From Sistotremastrum niveocremeum HHB9708 (taxonomy: Eukaryota; Basidiomycota; Agaricomycetes; Sistotremastrales; Sistotremastraceae), in NCBI GenBank assembly GCA_001630475.1, contig KV419451.1:1-64000 (forward strand): a stretch of DNA of 64,000 nucleotides, in the 5' to 3' direction. The notes below the pieces were generated by a model. That model worked only from the letters and a program-made list of their open reading frames with translations, did no database searches and was not told where the DNA came from. The stretch's first letter is position 1, and each line of letters begins with the position of its first letter. Below are positions 47,706 to 60,651 of this stretch, in pieces. The position numbers and the translations under genes are program-made.

Positions 47706-48937
47706 CGCGCGGGTAACACTGGCAGGGACCAGGGTAGCGTATCTAGTTTTGCTTGCCCGATCGCTTTGGTCTAGGCGAATTGATGAGTTGTGAGCAGGAG
47801 AACGCTATTCTCCAGCGGTTTCCGATGAAGACGTTAGAGTTTCAGAGTTCATGAAACATCGACCATGAATAAAGCTGAAGAGAGTCTTGGACTTGGAGCG
47901 CCCATATTGAACGTGCACAGGCCAAGCTGACTAATACGGGGACGAAACGAAAATCATCGAAGCAATTGCATAGTTTATTGAATATTGCTTACTGGAAGAC
48001 ATCATTGTTATTGGATACGTCTCCAAAACCTCTATGCGCTACATGAGAAGAGCTTGAAAAGATCACAAGACTTGAAGCTTGAAGACTTGGAAAAATTGCT
48101 TTCATGCCGAACGACTGCCGAACTTGGCTCGACTCGGATTAGTCAGCTTGGTTGCCGACTTCGCAATCTGAGCTTCGCTTGGTTTGAGCTCTCTGCGGCA
48201 GCTTGTTTGAAAGGTCTTGTTCATCCAACACAGCGACGGCTCAGGTCTCAAAGCTGGCTCGATACATAAGACTACCATTGTCACTTGCCGTCTGATCCCA
48301 TGGCGATGTAACACTCGAACTCGCACTCCGTAATGACTCCGAGTCTTGATGAAATATTGGAACCGCACGGCCAAAGGGGCCTTGAATATGGAGGCTTCAA
48401 CGTTGCTCTGGTGATTTTTTCACATTTCTCCGTGAAAATCCATTTGACACCTTCTTCTCGGAGCTATCAACAAAGGGGGCAACACCATGAAGCAAAGAGA
48501 CACTCGGCTCCAGTCCGGTTCGACTGCCGAAATGTTGGTACTCAAACCAGGACCCCTGGGAGTACATATATAGCCTTAATCCGGGCCGTCCAGTGAAACA
48601 GGCTTCAATAAGGGTCACAACCTCTTTAATACTGGAATCGATTAATCGATTTGAGTAAACACGAATGGTCCATCCAAAGCGCATGGATGAGGACGTTTGA
48701 CTAACGCCACTCTCGAGTCAGAAGTTATTACAGCGAATTTTCGACTCTAAACTCACGTCTCACGCTTTTGTTATCATTAGAGATCGGCCAAAACTTGGAT
48801 CTCTGGGAGAAGGATTCAACCATCACTATCAGGGGTCCTTAAAAACCTCGAGCCTGAGCGCATCACATGAAGGACACGCACGCCATTCCAGCGCCATCTG
48901 GCTATCTTACCATCTCCTCCAACTGTCGTTCCAAGAA
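47706..48937. other. Intergenic, no recognised gene
   Basis: Upstream region of the two-domain gene and of hydrolase copy 1. Frames 47985-48269, 48333-48596 (+) and 48397-48684 (-) show no motif. Confidence 0.4.
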
Positions 48938-50355
48938 ATGCACTGGGCATCCGAGACATTCATTGTCGATGAGAGACCGACATACCAGTATCGGGTGATG
49001 GGCAACCGATACCATCGACCCCAAGGAACTGTCGCGACCGCAAACACCCCAACCACAACCAACCCAGACTGCCACGTCTCTCTTGTACTGCTGCATGCGA
49101 CATGCCTGTACAAGGAGGTTTTCGAGCCAGTCATCGAGATCTTATTCACACAATATCCACTGATTCCAATGGGTTCCGGGCCTTCCGTGGTGGTCGACGA
49201 AGTATGGTCAATCGGTAAGTACATGAGACGAGAAATGTTGGAAGTGTCTTCAACAAGTCCATCAGAATGTCCCAACCATGGTGAAAGCTCAGCTCTCAAC
49301 AGTCAGGATATCGAACGAGAGAGTCCTACAGAGTGTTGGTACCACCTTACATCCCTCACGAATAATGCCGCTGATCATTTTGCAGGGGATATGAAAGAGT
49401 TTGCCAACGCAGCACACATCTTTCTCACGGGCAAGCCAGGCGGTCATGACCTCTCCACACGAACGCTTATTCTATTCGGACATTCGATGGGCGGATTTGT
49501 TATGTACGTTAAGTGGAACTCTTCCGAGCTCGGAAAACTCTGTCAGTTCAAATATCTCATTCTGTTCTAGCCCTTTCATGATGCAGATGACGCCTCAACT
49601 TGACGTCCACTCGATCATCCTCAGTGTCATGCCCACGAGTCCTTCTAGCCACGAAAAGGAACTCATCACGAAAGCCTGGATGAAAGCCAGCTTAGGTCGG
49701 CCAGAAGTTTGGTCAAGTTTCGACCAAGCAAGGAAATTTCTGGAAAGAGATCGTGCTATGGGCTTCAAGTTGTGGCCTTCGGCAGCGCGCGAGCACTTCC
49801 TCGTAGGAAGTATCTTATTGAAACAGAGCATAGGTTGACTCTTCCTTGCAGAAATTCGCATTTCATCAAGCTGGCGGGAGTGTCAAGTTGGCATGCTCGA
49901 GAGCGCATGAAACTGTAGGCCGAGGCTCGCATAATATATCGGGTGTCACTCATCTTCCTTTAGTCCATGTATGAGTCAATCCTCGCCGATGACACAGCAT
50001 ATGGTGCTCTACACGCCTTGTATGGTCGTGGTATACCGGTCCATTATATATATGAGGAAATCCCTCACAAGGGGTAAGTTTGGTTCTATAGTTCAGCTTC
50101 CTAATTTTCACAAATTGCAGGACCGAATTCCTCAGGGAGGCTATAATTTCGTGCAAGGGCCGTGGACCAACAACTGCTCGTCCTGCAAGGGGTGGTCACA
50201 TGGTGCGTAGCTTTAAGCTTAGTCTTCCTCGATATGGAATATTGACGAGTCAACAGTTCGTTATAACGGAACCAGAGGAAACAGCGAAATTGATAGCCCA
50301 AGCAATAGGGTTCGATGGAGGCAGCGATACATTCGATCCCACTGCGAAGTTGTGA
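48938..50355 (+). CDS. Peroxisomal LPX1-like alpha/beta hydrolase, copy 1
   Basis: Alpha/beta hydrolase related to fungal LPX1-type peroxisomal lipases. Seven exons (48938-49214, 49266-49503, 49571-49802, 49852-49914, 49964-50073, 50121-50202, 50257-50355) join in phase to 366 residues. The core shows YRVMGNRY, SLVLLHATCLYKEVFEPVIE (oxyanion region), CPNHGES, the nucleophile elbow LILFGHSMGG, and IPVHYIYEEIP near the late catalytic Asp/His region. The protein ends TAKL; the last three residues AKL fit the PTS1 signal for peroxisomal import. The HATCLYK motif has Cys where the second copy has Gly (HATGMYK). The intron before 49852 starts GTAGG, less usual than GTAAG. A tandem copy follows at 51386. 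Confidence 0.85.
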
Positions 50356-51385
50356 TTCTGCCACTCAGGAAGGTGGTAATCTTCGTTATAGAGTTATCGG
50401 TCTGGGTTCCTTTTCAACAGATTGATACAAAAAGCAGAATATAGCACACACACGTCTAGGGAGTATTTCGGACTCAAGTTCTAACTGTTCAAATGTCAGT
50501 GTTCGATTCCAATGCCCTTCTAAAATTCAAAGTTCGCTCTCCTCACACCTTTCCATCCGAGGTCATTTGACTCCACCGAAATGAGAAACAACCACGCTCC
50601 CATCTCTGCTGGGCTTCAATGATCGTAGTGTTTGAGGAAGCCGGAAAGCGGCAGGATCAACAGGATCGTGTCTTCGTGTATACAGCATTGCTTCCGTGCC
50701 AACGTGGCACCGGCTACCGGACGTCAAGCCGGACGTTCAGCCGCAGAATCGGCTTCTGATGGATTAGTCAGCTTGGCCCTGGCTTGCCTTTTCCACTTTC
50801 TTGAATTAGACCCATTGTACGCTGGCTGGCATCCTGATCTAGATTTGAAGTCGTTCATTATCAATCATTTGAGGCTTGAGCTCGCGTTGTCGGGAGAAAT
50901 TCTAATCTTTCGAATTCTTAACCTCCATGGGCTAAATGTTCTCTTGCACAGTCTGTCGCAGGGCGATCCGAGCTCGATGAAGCAACATCTCGCCCGTTTG
51001 GTGGCATTGATGCGGTGCTTCTAAACAGCTCAAGAACTGGATGATTTCTGAAGCGACTTCTCAAATTATAGGAACGCAGGCGTAGGACTGGTAGCAACAG
51101 TTTCGACGATTCATACGTATGGGGTGACTGACCTTCCTCCTATGGGTCTGCGTGGACTCCTATATTAGATACTTGATTCGAAGCATCTACATGGAAGATG
51201 AGATGTGCGGCCTTCAATGCCTGCTCTCGGCGATACTATCAAACGGGATAGCGAAATCCCATACTCGGGATTTCTAGTCTCCATATGTCAAGCTCCAAAG
51301 TACTCAAAGCCTCACGTCCGACGGGCTCACACTGTATCGAAAACTGCTAGAATCTATCTCACCTCGTTGAAGAACGCTGCCCACG
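50356..51385. other. Spacer between the hydrolase copies
   Basis: The first 200 bp resemble the sequence just after copy 2 (near 50493-50570 and 52938-53010), so the duplication unit reached beyond the coding region. The frame 50632-51024 (+) has no recognised family and I do not call it. Confidence 0.5.
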
Positions 51386-52807
51386 ATGCGATTGAATTCC
51401 GAGACATTGATCGTCGATGACAGACCATCTTATCCCTATCGAGTCATGGGCAATCGATATATACCAGCGAAGAAGACCACTATTCCACCAAAATCCTCCG
51501 AATCAGAGCATCATGTCTCTCTTGTATTGTTACATGCGACCGGCATGTACAAGGAGGTCTTTGAGCCAGTCATCGAAGTCTTGTTCGCCGAATATCCGTC
51601 GCGAAAGACGGACTCTGGATGCCTTGTGGTGATCGACGAAGTCTGGTCAATCGGTAAGCACACCACTTTTCCGATTTTCCGACCTTCAGAAACATCTCAA
51701 ACGGTTTTCATCAGATTGTCCCAATCATGGTCAAAGTGCGGCTCTCAATAGAGCGGATATCGAGCGAGCGAGTCCTTCAGCGTGTAATGCACTCTCGTTC
51801 CCCAAGTATCATGTCGTTGACGATTTATCAGGGACCATCAGAGAGTATGCCAACGCTGCACATACCTTTCTCAGAAGTAAGCCAGGCGGCCACGACCTCT
51901 CAAAGAGACAACTTGTTCTAGTGGGACATTCAGTGGGCGGATCCAGCATGTACGTGAAATGGGGTTATCATAGATTGAATTTGATCAAACTATTTTAGTC
52001 TTTTCATGTCCCAGCTGATGCCCCAATTTAATGTCCACGCAATCGTCTTGGCCGACAACTTGTCGAGTCCTCCATGCCCCAAGAGGAAATTGGCTGTCAG
52101 TCTCTTCATCAAAGCTGCCCTTTGCCGACCGGAAGTTTGGCAAAGCTCTGCCCAAGCAACGAATTTCTTGGAAAGGGATCGTTCTATGGGAGTGTGGCCA
52201 GCCAGGGCTCGCCAAAGTTTCCTCGTAAGAAACGTGGTCCGTCGAACAGAGCATTGTCTCTTATTTACCTGTAGAAATTTGCCATTCGCGATCCAATTGA
52301 CGAACCTGGTAACTCTAACGCCAGCGTTTGTCTTAAATTGGCCTGCCCAAGAGAGCACGAAGCTGTAAGAATCAGCCTTCGGTAGGAGAGAAAAATACAA
52401 CTGACGCTCATCTCCGCGTAGTCGATATATAGATCAGTTGAAGACAACGGCGAGGAACACGATGCCCTGCATGCCCTACTCGGCAGTGGGATTCCCGTCC
52501 ATTATATATATGATCAAGACCCTCCCACATTGTAAGTTCGCGCTCATTGTTCAGTCTCGAATTGACTCACGATTTCTAGAACCGCCTTTTTCAGGGAATC
52601 CACACTCTCGTGTAGGGGCCGCAGACCAACGACTGCTCATCCTGCAAAAGGTGGCCACATGGTGACGAATCTAGGCTTCCTCAATATAAAACGTTGACAG
52701 ACTAGCAGTTCGTTATAACGGAGCCGGCGGAAACAGCTAGACTGATAGCTCAAGCAATAGGACACGAGACAAGCAGTAATGCGTTGGATGCCACTGCAAG
52801 GCTATGA
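51386..52807 (+). CDS. Peroxisomal LPX1-like alpha/beta hydrolase, copy 2
   Basis: Tandem paralogue of the gene at 48938. Seven exons (51386-51653, 51715-51949, 51999-52224, 52275-52364, 52422-52531, 52580-52661, 52709-52807) give 369 residues in phase. Exons 5, 6 and 7 have exactly the lengths of those in copy 1 (110, 82, 99). Motifs are YPYRVMGNRY, SLVLLHATGMYKEVFEPVIE, DCPNHGQSAALNRADIERAS, nucleophile elbow LVLVGHSVGG, FLERDRSMGVWPARARQSFL and IPVHYIYDQDPP. The C-terminus is TARL; ARL is an accepted PTS1 variant. The first ATG used here aligns with that of copy 1, although the codons before it are not well conserved. Substrate is unknown; LPX1 of yeast is an acylhydrolase. Confidence 0.87.
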
Positions 52808-52942
52808 TTCTGCCTTTGAGGAGGGTAGCAATCTTCGATGTAGAATCATCGGTCTAGAGTACTCTTCAAGGAACCGATGAAAGACGCGAAAGAACCCATC
52901 TGATAATATTACACAGGCCTAAAAGAGTTTCCTAAACTTGGA

Positions 52943-53545
52943 ATGTTGATGTTCGATTCAGTTGCCATTCTAAACTCCGCTCGCGCCGTTGGATCTCAAG
53001 GTCATTTCGACGCTGTCATGTCCGCGCCTCTCAAAGATTCCAACGAGATGAATTTACAGAGCTGGCGTACCGTTCCCTACAGCTTTCGTCATCAACTGGA
53101 ATTTCAAGGCGGAGCAGAGGGAAAAATAGCCTGGGAGTCGAGTGGCATCGCCTCGAGCTCGGACCACCTTCGAGCCCAACGTTCCCGTTCGAGACGAGTA
53201 CCCATACCTAGCGGAAACTCTCAATATCTTTATGTGAAGAACATGTCAGCGCTGGTCGGATCGATTCCGGGTGGCAAAGGGGGAATAAGAGCAGAGCTTC
53301 GTGCTCTATTGAACTTGAAGATGGCAGACGAGATAGCCGCAGGAGGGAGGTCGACAGAACGAAAGCGTGGCGAATCTCAGTCCAGTCGACCCCGAAGAAA
53401 GCTTAGGAAGATAACGAAACAGTACAACCCATACGCGAAAGGCTTTGCTTTCCGCTGTCATGTGATATTGCCGTGTCCGGAACCCTTATTTCTCAGGTTG
53501 CCCAAGAGTCCAGACGAAGTTAAGTCGGAAAATTCTGGAGCTTGA
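52943..53545 (+). CDS. Doubtful hypothetical ORF
   Basis: A 200-residue open frame with no recognised domain and a basic stretch (about residues 130-160). Its first 25 codons lie in sequence duplicated from the region after hydrolase copy 1, so that start is unlikely to be native; a start at the ATG at 53018 or 53048 is possible. It may be a chance frame. Confidence 0.22.
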   Translation: MLMFDSVAILNSARAVGSQGHFDAVMSAPLKDSNEMNLQSWRTVPYSFRHQLEFQGGAEGKIAWESSGIASSSDHLRAQRSRSRRVPIPSGNSQYLYVKNMSALVGSIPGGKGGIRAELRALLNLKMADEIAAGGRSTERKRGESQSSRPRRKLRKITKQYNPYAKGFAFRCHVILPCPEPLFLRLPKSPDEVKSENSGA

Positions 53546-54435
53546 GTTGTTGACGTCGTGATGGTATGTCGTGTTAAAATCATTTTGTATGAGATGGACT
53601 TTGACTGATGTACCATAGTTCTCAGTTGACTAGAGGCACAGTTTCTGCATCGACTCGGGAGTTCGTTCAGCCTCATCTCAAACGACACATGCCATTGATT
53701 TTCGTTGGGTGGTGAGGGAGAACCGTCGGCGTTTCAATGATAGCCGGTCGAGAGGGAGAGACGGCTGTAGCGTAGCGGGCGGAACCTTGCTTTACGGCCC
53801 CGTTGATGATCTGAAGATATGATGGCGCCACGGGTCATCAGGTTGTGGCGTATAATCATCTAGGAGAACGAGTTGAGGTAGCCTATCAATGACAGTTCTG
53901 TGCTGACCCACCAAAGTCACCACGCCGAGCACCACATGGTGCATCCAGTTGTGTTAGTTGTGTTCTCAAGCCTGAGCCTTGGGCGGCGGTGAAGGTAGTG
54001 GTACCAGATATCTGCGGGTGATAATAGAGAAAAGATTGAGCTATACTAGAAAGTGAATATCCTGATGATACTTGTGATGAAGACGGGGCATCAGAGTGTT
54101 GCTGATGCCGTTGAAGCAGATTTGATCAGAGCGGTGAGTCAGCGCTTCGGCTTATAATTTAGCAAAAAATTCCAGGAACAGTCGGCCAGTAGCAATTTAG
54201 GTTTGGGTCGAGCCAAAAATGACAATAAAAATAAGAGACAATGGCCAAGACTAGATTGGTTGGGAGGCGCTGCGAGTCCACAGCCAAATGCAGGCATTGT
54301 TTCGAGATGGACAGCGCCAAAGTGAGGATTTTAGCTCGGCGCGGCGAGGGCGGCACCGCGAAGCGAAACGCTGTATCATCGCCTTGCCGTCACTCTCTCT
54401 CCATCTCCTCCCTCCTTTCCCCTCTCCATCCCTAA
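53546..54435 (+). promoter_or_regulatory. Intergenic region with pyrimidine-rich flippase promoter
   Basis: No gene is supported. Its last 45 bases (54391-54434) are almost pure C and T, directly before the flippase ATG. Such CT-rich tracts are typical core promoter elements of highly expressed fungal genes. Confidence 0.5.
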
Positions 54436-57400
54436 ATGTCCTTTTTTCGTCGACATCCACCGCATCCAGATGACATAGACTCGACTGACGAAGAAGATCT
54501 CAATAATGCCATCGACCCTAATTTACGACTTAGAACTGTGCGAACCGCAGCATCCACTATAGCAGAATCTGTTCGATCAGAGCAGCGCGCAGAGCGGAGA
54601 AAAAAGAAAAACAGGCAGCAGACGAAGAAGGGGAAGAGCTTTCGATTCAACAGGTCGCTGTCGAAGAGCACGGGTTCAGATGCTGCGGCTCGACTTACAC
54701 AGTCGACGACTTCAACCCAGGCGTCAGGGAGAAATTCGGCGGTGGTCTCGGACCAGTTAGTCGTCAGGGGACAGGCGACGAAGGAGAGGCGGAATGTGTA
54801 CGTGAACATGCCCTTGAACGCTGAGGAGCTGGACAGCAGTGGTCAGCCTCACGCTCGGTTCGTCAGGAACAAAGTACGGACATCAAGTGAGTATTTCATT
54901 TCCCGAACCATGAATCTCTCTAATATTCGTCTATAATAGAATACACACCCCTCACCTTCCTTCCCAAAAATCTTTACGAGCAATTTCGTCGAGTTGCCAA
55001 CCTCTATTTCCTCGTTCTCGTCCTCATTCAAGTCTTCCCTATCTTTGGCGCTGCTGCCCCGCAGGTCGCTATGGTGCCTCTCGTACTCATTATCACCATT
55101 ACCGCTATCAAGGATGGTATTGAAGACTACCGTCGCGCTTCACTCGACAACGAAGTCAATAACTCGGCAGCAACCAAGTTAGGGGATTGGCGCAATGTCA
55201 ACACCAGAAACAACTCGCGAACCTTCTTTCAACGCTTATTTGGTCTCAACAAGCCTGGAACGGTCTCGAAAGGTGTCAAAAAGTTGAGGGAGAAAGAGAT
55301 GAGCGAGGGGAATAGGATTGTGTTGTCGAAGATGAGCAGCTTTGACGAGTCACAAAGCACCATTGGAAACAGCTCCATTGCTGTTAACCGTCTTGATGAT
55401 ATTCAATCTGTCGCGAGCCATGGAGATCCCGAACATGTGTACCCTCCTCCTCGCCAATCAATGACCGCTCTGGCCATAGATGAAGTGGGACAACGGGACC
55501 GAGGAAATTCTTTCGCCTCTCAGGCCGCATCAGTACGATCACGCGCCTCTATGGGTGTCGTAGATTGGAATCGGCATACGCGTGGCACAGCTCGATGGGA
55601 ACGTACTCTATGGAAGAAATTGGAAGTTGGAGACATCGTCCTTCTCCGCGACAACGATCAAGTACCGGCCGATATCGTCGTTCTTTCCACATCGGATGCC
55701 GAAGGTCTTTGCTACGTCGAGACTAAGAATCTCGACGGTGAGACGAACTTGAAGCCTCGTAAATCATTACGAGCCACAGCCACTATCTCAAGCGAGGAAG
55801 ATCTCGAACACGCCAATTTCGTCCTTGATTCAGAACCCCCGCATGCCAACCTCTATCTTTACAATGGCGTCCTACGGTACAACAACCCTGACGGCGAGGA
55901 GAAGATGGAGCCTGTCTCAATCAATGAGCTTCTTCTGCGAGGATGTGCGCTCAGGAACACTCAATGGGTCATCGGTCTCGTTGTTTTCACGGGTCCAGAT
56001 ACCAAGATCATGTTGAATGGCGGTGCCACTCCTTCGAAACGCAGTAAAATCGAACGAGAGACGAACTTCAATGTCGTCATGAACTTCATCGTCCTACTCT
56101 TCATGTGTATCATTACCGCCGTCGTCAGTGGCTTGCTAGAAGCTCGAACGGGGACTAGCGCAGATTTCTTCGAGATTGGTGCTGAACCGACTAATCTCCC
56201 AGCCGTCAATGCTATCGTCACATTTGCGTGAGTTATTGACCGACGCCCTGGTTCAAGCAAATACTAAACCTTGATTAGATCATGTCTTATTGCATTCCAG
56301 AACATCGTTCCTATCTCCCTCTACATCTCCATCGAAATCGTCAAAACCATCCAAGCATATTTCATCAGCCAAGATATCGACATGTATTACGAGCCTTACG
56401 ACACGAACTGCGTTCCGAAGACATGGAACATTTCCGACGATCTCGGCCAGATCGAATACATCTTCTCCGACAAGACAGGCACACTCACCCAAAACGTCAT
56501 GGAATTCCAAAAATGCTCAATTCACGGCATTTCATACGGCGAAGGCGTAACGGAAGCTCAAAAGGGTGCAGCAGCTCGCGATGGCGTTCCTTTCGAAGAT
56601 CCCGCCGAGCAGACTGCTAGACTGACGGCCTTGAAGGAACAGATGCTTGATCGCATGGGAAGAGCCTTCAAGAATCGGTACCTGTTACCGGAGAAATTGA
56701 CCCTGATCTCTCCACAACTCGCTAAAGATCTCGCCGATCGAAACGCCCCTCAACGTAACCATTTGATCGCGTTCTTCCGAGCCCTTGCGATATGTCATAC
56801 TGTCCTTGCCGAACGATCTGATGAGGAGAATCCGTATAAACTTGAGTTTAAAGCTGAGTCTCCGGATGAAGCTGCTCTTGTTGCCGCCGCTCGCGATGTC
56901 GGATTTCCATTTTTGTCGAGAACGAACGCGTCGATCGATATCGAGGTCATGGGTCAAAGAGAGTCCTATACTCCCCTCCGCGTCCTCGAGTTCAACAGTA
57001 CCCGGAAGCGGATGAGTGTCATCGTCAGGAATCCCGAAGGCAATCTCATACTTTACACGAAAGGTGCCGATAGTGTCATCTACCAACGGCTCGCGGAAGA
57101 TCATGATCCGGAAATCAAGGCTGCTACGACTCGCGATATGGAGAACTATGCTAACGGTGGTTTGCGAACTCTCTGTATCGCTTATCGGCCCATTAGCGAA
57201 GAGGAGTACATGGAGTGGTCGAGGGTGTACGATGCTGCTGCTAGCGCTATCAAAGATCGCGATGAGGCTTTGGATAAGGCGAATGAGCAGATTGAACACA
57301 GTCTTCACATCCTGGGTGCAACTGCTTTGGAAGATAAGCTGCAGGAGGGCGTTCCGGAGGCCATCGAGACGCTGCACCAGGCTGGCATTAAACTGTGGAT

Positions 57401-60023
57401 CTTGACTGGAGATAAACTACAGACTGCTATCGAGATCGGTAACTTCCCTAGCTATAAGATTGATATGCAGCGGACTAATGAATCCACAGGTTACAGTTGC
57501 AATCTCCTGAAACAGGATATGGATGTCATGATCCTATCTGCTGACAGCGCCGAGAAGACCCGTTCACTCATTGAAGCAGGCCTCAACAAAATCGCTTCCG
57601 TACTTGGACCTCCTACCCTTGACATTCGGAAACGTGGTTTTGTTCCCGGTCAAAACGCAAGCTTCGCAGTGGTCATCGATGGAGATACGCTACGATTCGC
57701 CCTGGACCCATCACTGAAGGAGCTGTTCTTGAATTTGGGCTCGCAATGTGAAACGGTTGTTTGTTGTCGTGTTTCGCCGGCGCAGAAGGCTTTGACTGTG
57801 AAACTGGTGTGTTTCTTTACTGATATTTTTCCATTTGTGCCTGAGCAGCTCGCAGGTCAAGGAGGGTCGAAATGCCTTATCGCTCGCCATTGGTGATGGT
57901 GTGTTGCTCTTTACTTTTCTGTATATATTTCCGCTGATTAGATATCTTAGGCGCCAACGATGTTGCGATGATTCAAGAAGCGAACATTGGGTGTGGTCTC
58001 TTCGGTCTCGAGGGATCTCAAGCTGCTATGTCTGCCGATTACGCTTTCGGGCAATTCCGGTTCCTCACGAAATTGCTCTTGGTTCACGGGCGATGGTCGT
58101 ACCAACGTATTGCGGACATGCACAGCAATTTCTTCTACAAGGTAAGTTGTAGCCTCCTTTGCGCAGAGTCGTCTCTGATCTTCGTGATATAGAACGTGAT
58201 CTGGACGTTCGCCATGTTCTGGTATCTATTCTACAACAGCTTCGACGCTACTTATCTCTACGAATATACTTTCATCCTACTGTACAACGTCGTCTTTACT
58301 TCCCTTCCTGTCATCGTCCTTGGAGGTACGCATTCTCTATCGTCTACTCTTTCATATCTCACAACTTTTCACAGCATTCGACCAAGACGTTAACGCCAAG
58401 GCCTCCTTGGCATTTCCCCAGCTTTATATCCGAGGTATCCGCGGACTCGAATATACCAAGCTCAAGTTCTGGCTCTACATGTTCGACGGTTTCTACCAAT
58501 CTGCAGTCGTATTCTTCATTCCTTATCTCACCTGGCAACTCGGTCTCCCGGTCTCGTGGAACGGAAAGGCTTATGAGTCACATGCCGACTTCGGTACCGT
58601 CGTCTCGGTTGCGGCCATTTTCGCTGCGGATATCTATGTGGGCATCAATATCAGATAGTACGCATCACACTATATCATTGTTTCAATATCAGCTGATCAG
58701 TATGGTATAGCTGGACGGTAATTACCTGGGTCGTGGTATTCGGATCGATGCTGGTGATGGTCATCTGGATCGCGATTTATTCGCTCTTCAATTCCATGGA
58801 TTTCAATGACGAGGTCGTCGTACTCTACGGCAGCATTACTTTCTGGGTCACTCTTCTCCTTTCTGTTGTCCTCGCTGTCGGTGCGTACCTTTATTTGGTT
58901 CCTGATTCTCGATCTGATTCGATGGCAATCAGGTCCTCGATTTATTGTCAAGTATGTCTCGAGCGCGTATTATCCTCTTGACAGGGATATCATCCGTGAA
59001 GCTTGGGTAGCCGGCGATCTCAAAGACCAGCTCGGCATTTCTCACCGTGATCCTCGCAAGAACAAGACCTTCCTGACGCCATCGGACGAAAAGATCGTCC
59101 CCGGAATGTCGAGTAGTGCAGATCTCGAAGCCACAGCTATGTTCCAGCGGCCTCATGCCCGTTCGACGTCCGAATTGTCGACGACGTATGTTGGGAATGG
59201 CGTCGACGAAGATTCGAGAGGTGCTTATGTCGTCGCGGGGACTGACACGCCTAGCAATGGCACGCCGAGGATGGGTCGATCCTTGAACTATGGTAATGGC
59301 GGGATGGATTCAGGACCTTCATCACCTCCATCGTACATCGTCACCTCTCCCGATTCACCACCACAACACGGCTTTGTTCCTCCACCACAGCCCTCGACTT
59401 CGACTTCGACTTCAGCTGAGCTGATCCCTTCCTCGTCATCCAATTCTCCCGCTCTGAGTCCTGTCGGATCTTATTACTCCGCAAGCGATCTCCCTCCTGC
59501 ATCTCCTTTACCTCCTGCGCGATGGAGTACGCTCGGTACTCCAACTCAATCTCAGTCGTTCTCTGCTGCTATGCTGAGAAATAGAGATCGGGGACATAAC
59601 CCGAATATGTCGAGTGTGGATGAGACACCTGTTGTTCTGAACAGAAGTAACTCCACAGGCACTGCACCCTCTGCAGGGACCTCGAGATCTCGACTGTTGA
59701 ACCCGTACGGGTCACAAAATTCTTCGAGATTAGGTCGCGCCAACGAGGTTGTGCATGAAGGGGAGTACGAGCTCGAGGATCGAAGTGGGGGTGTCGGTGG
59801 CAATCGTCCTGCACTGGAAAGTTTACCGACGCAGGGAAGTTCGATGTCACATCGGACTGGCGACACTGCTTATGCTACCGCTTCTGAAGGAGGAGATAGC
59901 ACAATTTTGGGCGACGTGCTAGATAGCATGGAGGACGAGGGTCAGGATCATGATCCTAACTTCAGGAGTGAAAGTCGGACAAGTTACGATTCAGGGTATG
60001 CTGGGCACGGTGTTGCACTATGA
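54436..60023 (+). CDS. DNF1: P4-type ATPase, plasma-membrane/endosomal phospholipid flippase (DNF1/2-like)
   Basis: Moves phosphatidylserine or phosphatidylethanolamine and related lipids from the outer to the cytosolic leaflet, usually with a CDC50-type subunit. About nine exons encode roughly 1,700 residues. The order is: a long basic N-terminal tail; [22 protein letters not shown] (P4 signature, first membrane segments); actuator with [25 protein letters not shown] (M4); phosphorylation motif [10 protein letters not shown] (Asp is phosphorylated); nucleotide domain [11 protein letters not shown] and [23 protein letters not shown] joined to YSCNLL; hinge [13 protein letters not shown]; six further membrane segments; and a Ser/Pro-rich tail of about 350 residues. 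The hinge exon 57856-57898 is 43 nt. A 51-bp stop-free intron lies at 57439-57489. Full catalytic set present. Confidence 0.94.
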
Positions 60024-60651
60024 TACCCTCTCTTTTCTTTCTTTTTCATTCTGTTTCTTCATCATCGTTTTCTGAGCTTCTCACTGTCACTGCGTGTTTA
60101 TATTGCTGATTATTATATTTGTCGACTGCACTGATGCTGTTACATTCCCCTCCGCTCATTAGTTCTCTCTCGTTAGGTTTTCAGGTTTTGGTTTTCTTGC
60201 TAATTATTGACATAGGTACCAGAGTAGCGCCGGTGATCGTATTAGTAGTAAGCTGTGTAGTTTGAATATATAGAGACCGGAAGGTGCTATAAATGAAACA
60301 CAAGTTCGGCACGAGATCCGGGCAGCCATCCTATTGCAAATTTTCTAATTCGTGCCTTGCATAATTGTATCTAAGGTGAGCTCAGGGGACTACAGGGAGA
60401 CACATGGACGATAGAAGAGAGAAGAGGGGCAATGTATGCTGGAATATATGCCAGAATATGTGTACGGGGCCATTAGAGAAGTTGTAGTAAGGTTTGTAGT
60501 TGTAAGACATTGCTCGCGTAATGTGTTCATGCTTTCAGGGGTCTTCGGGTCATGAGACTATGAACCGCGCCGAGACTAATATCCATCCCCGCTCCAGTGT
60601 ATAGGCCTCCATCGCTGCTCTCCTCGTCCGACCACTCAAAATAGCCCCCAA
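60024..60651. other. Intergenic between flippase and transcription factor
   Basis: Flippase 3' region and presumed promoter of the regulator. The minus-strand frames here overlap the next gene's first exon and are not supported. Confidence 0.45.

Noticed and set aside
50632-51024. 130-residue plus-strand frame between the hydrolase copies
   Set aside because: No recognised family, no splice partner, and not conserved after copy 2.
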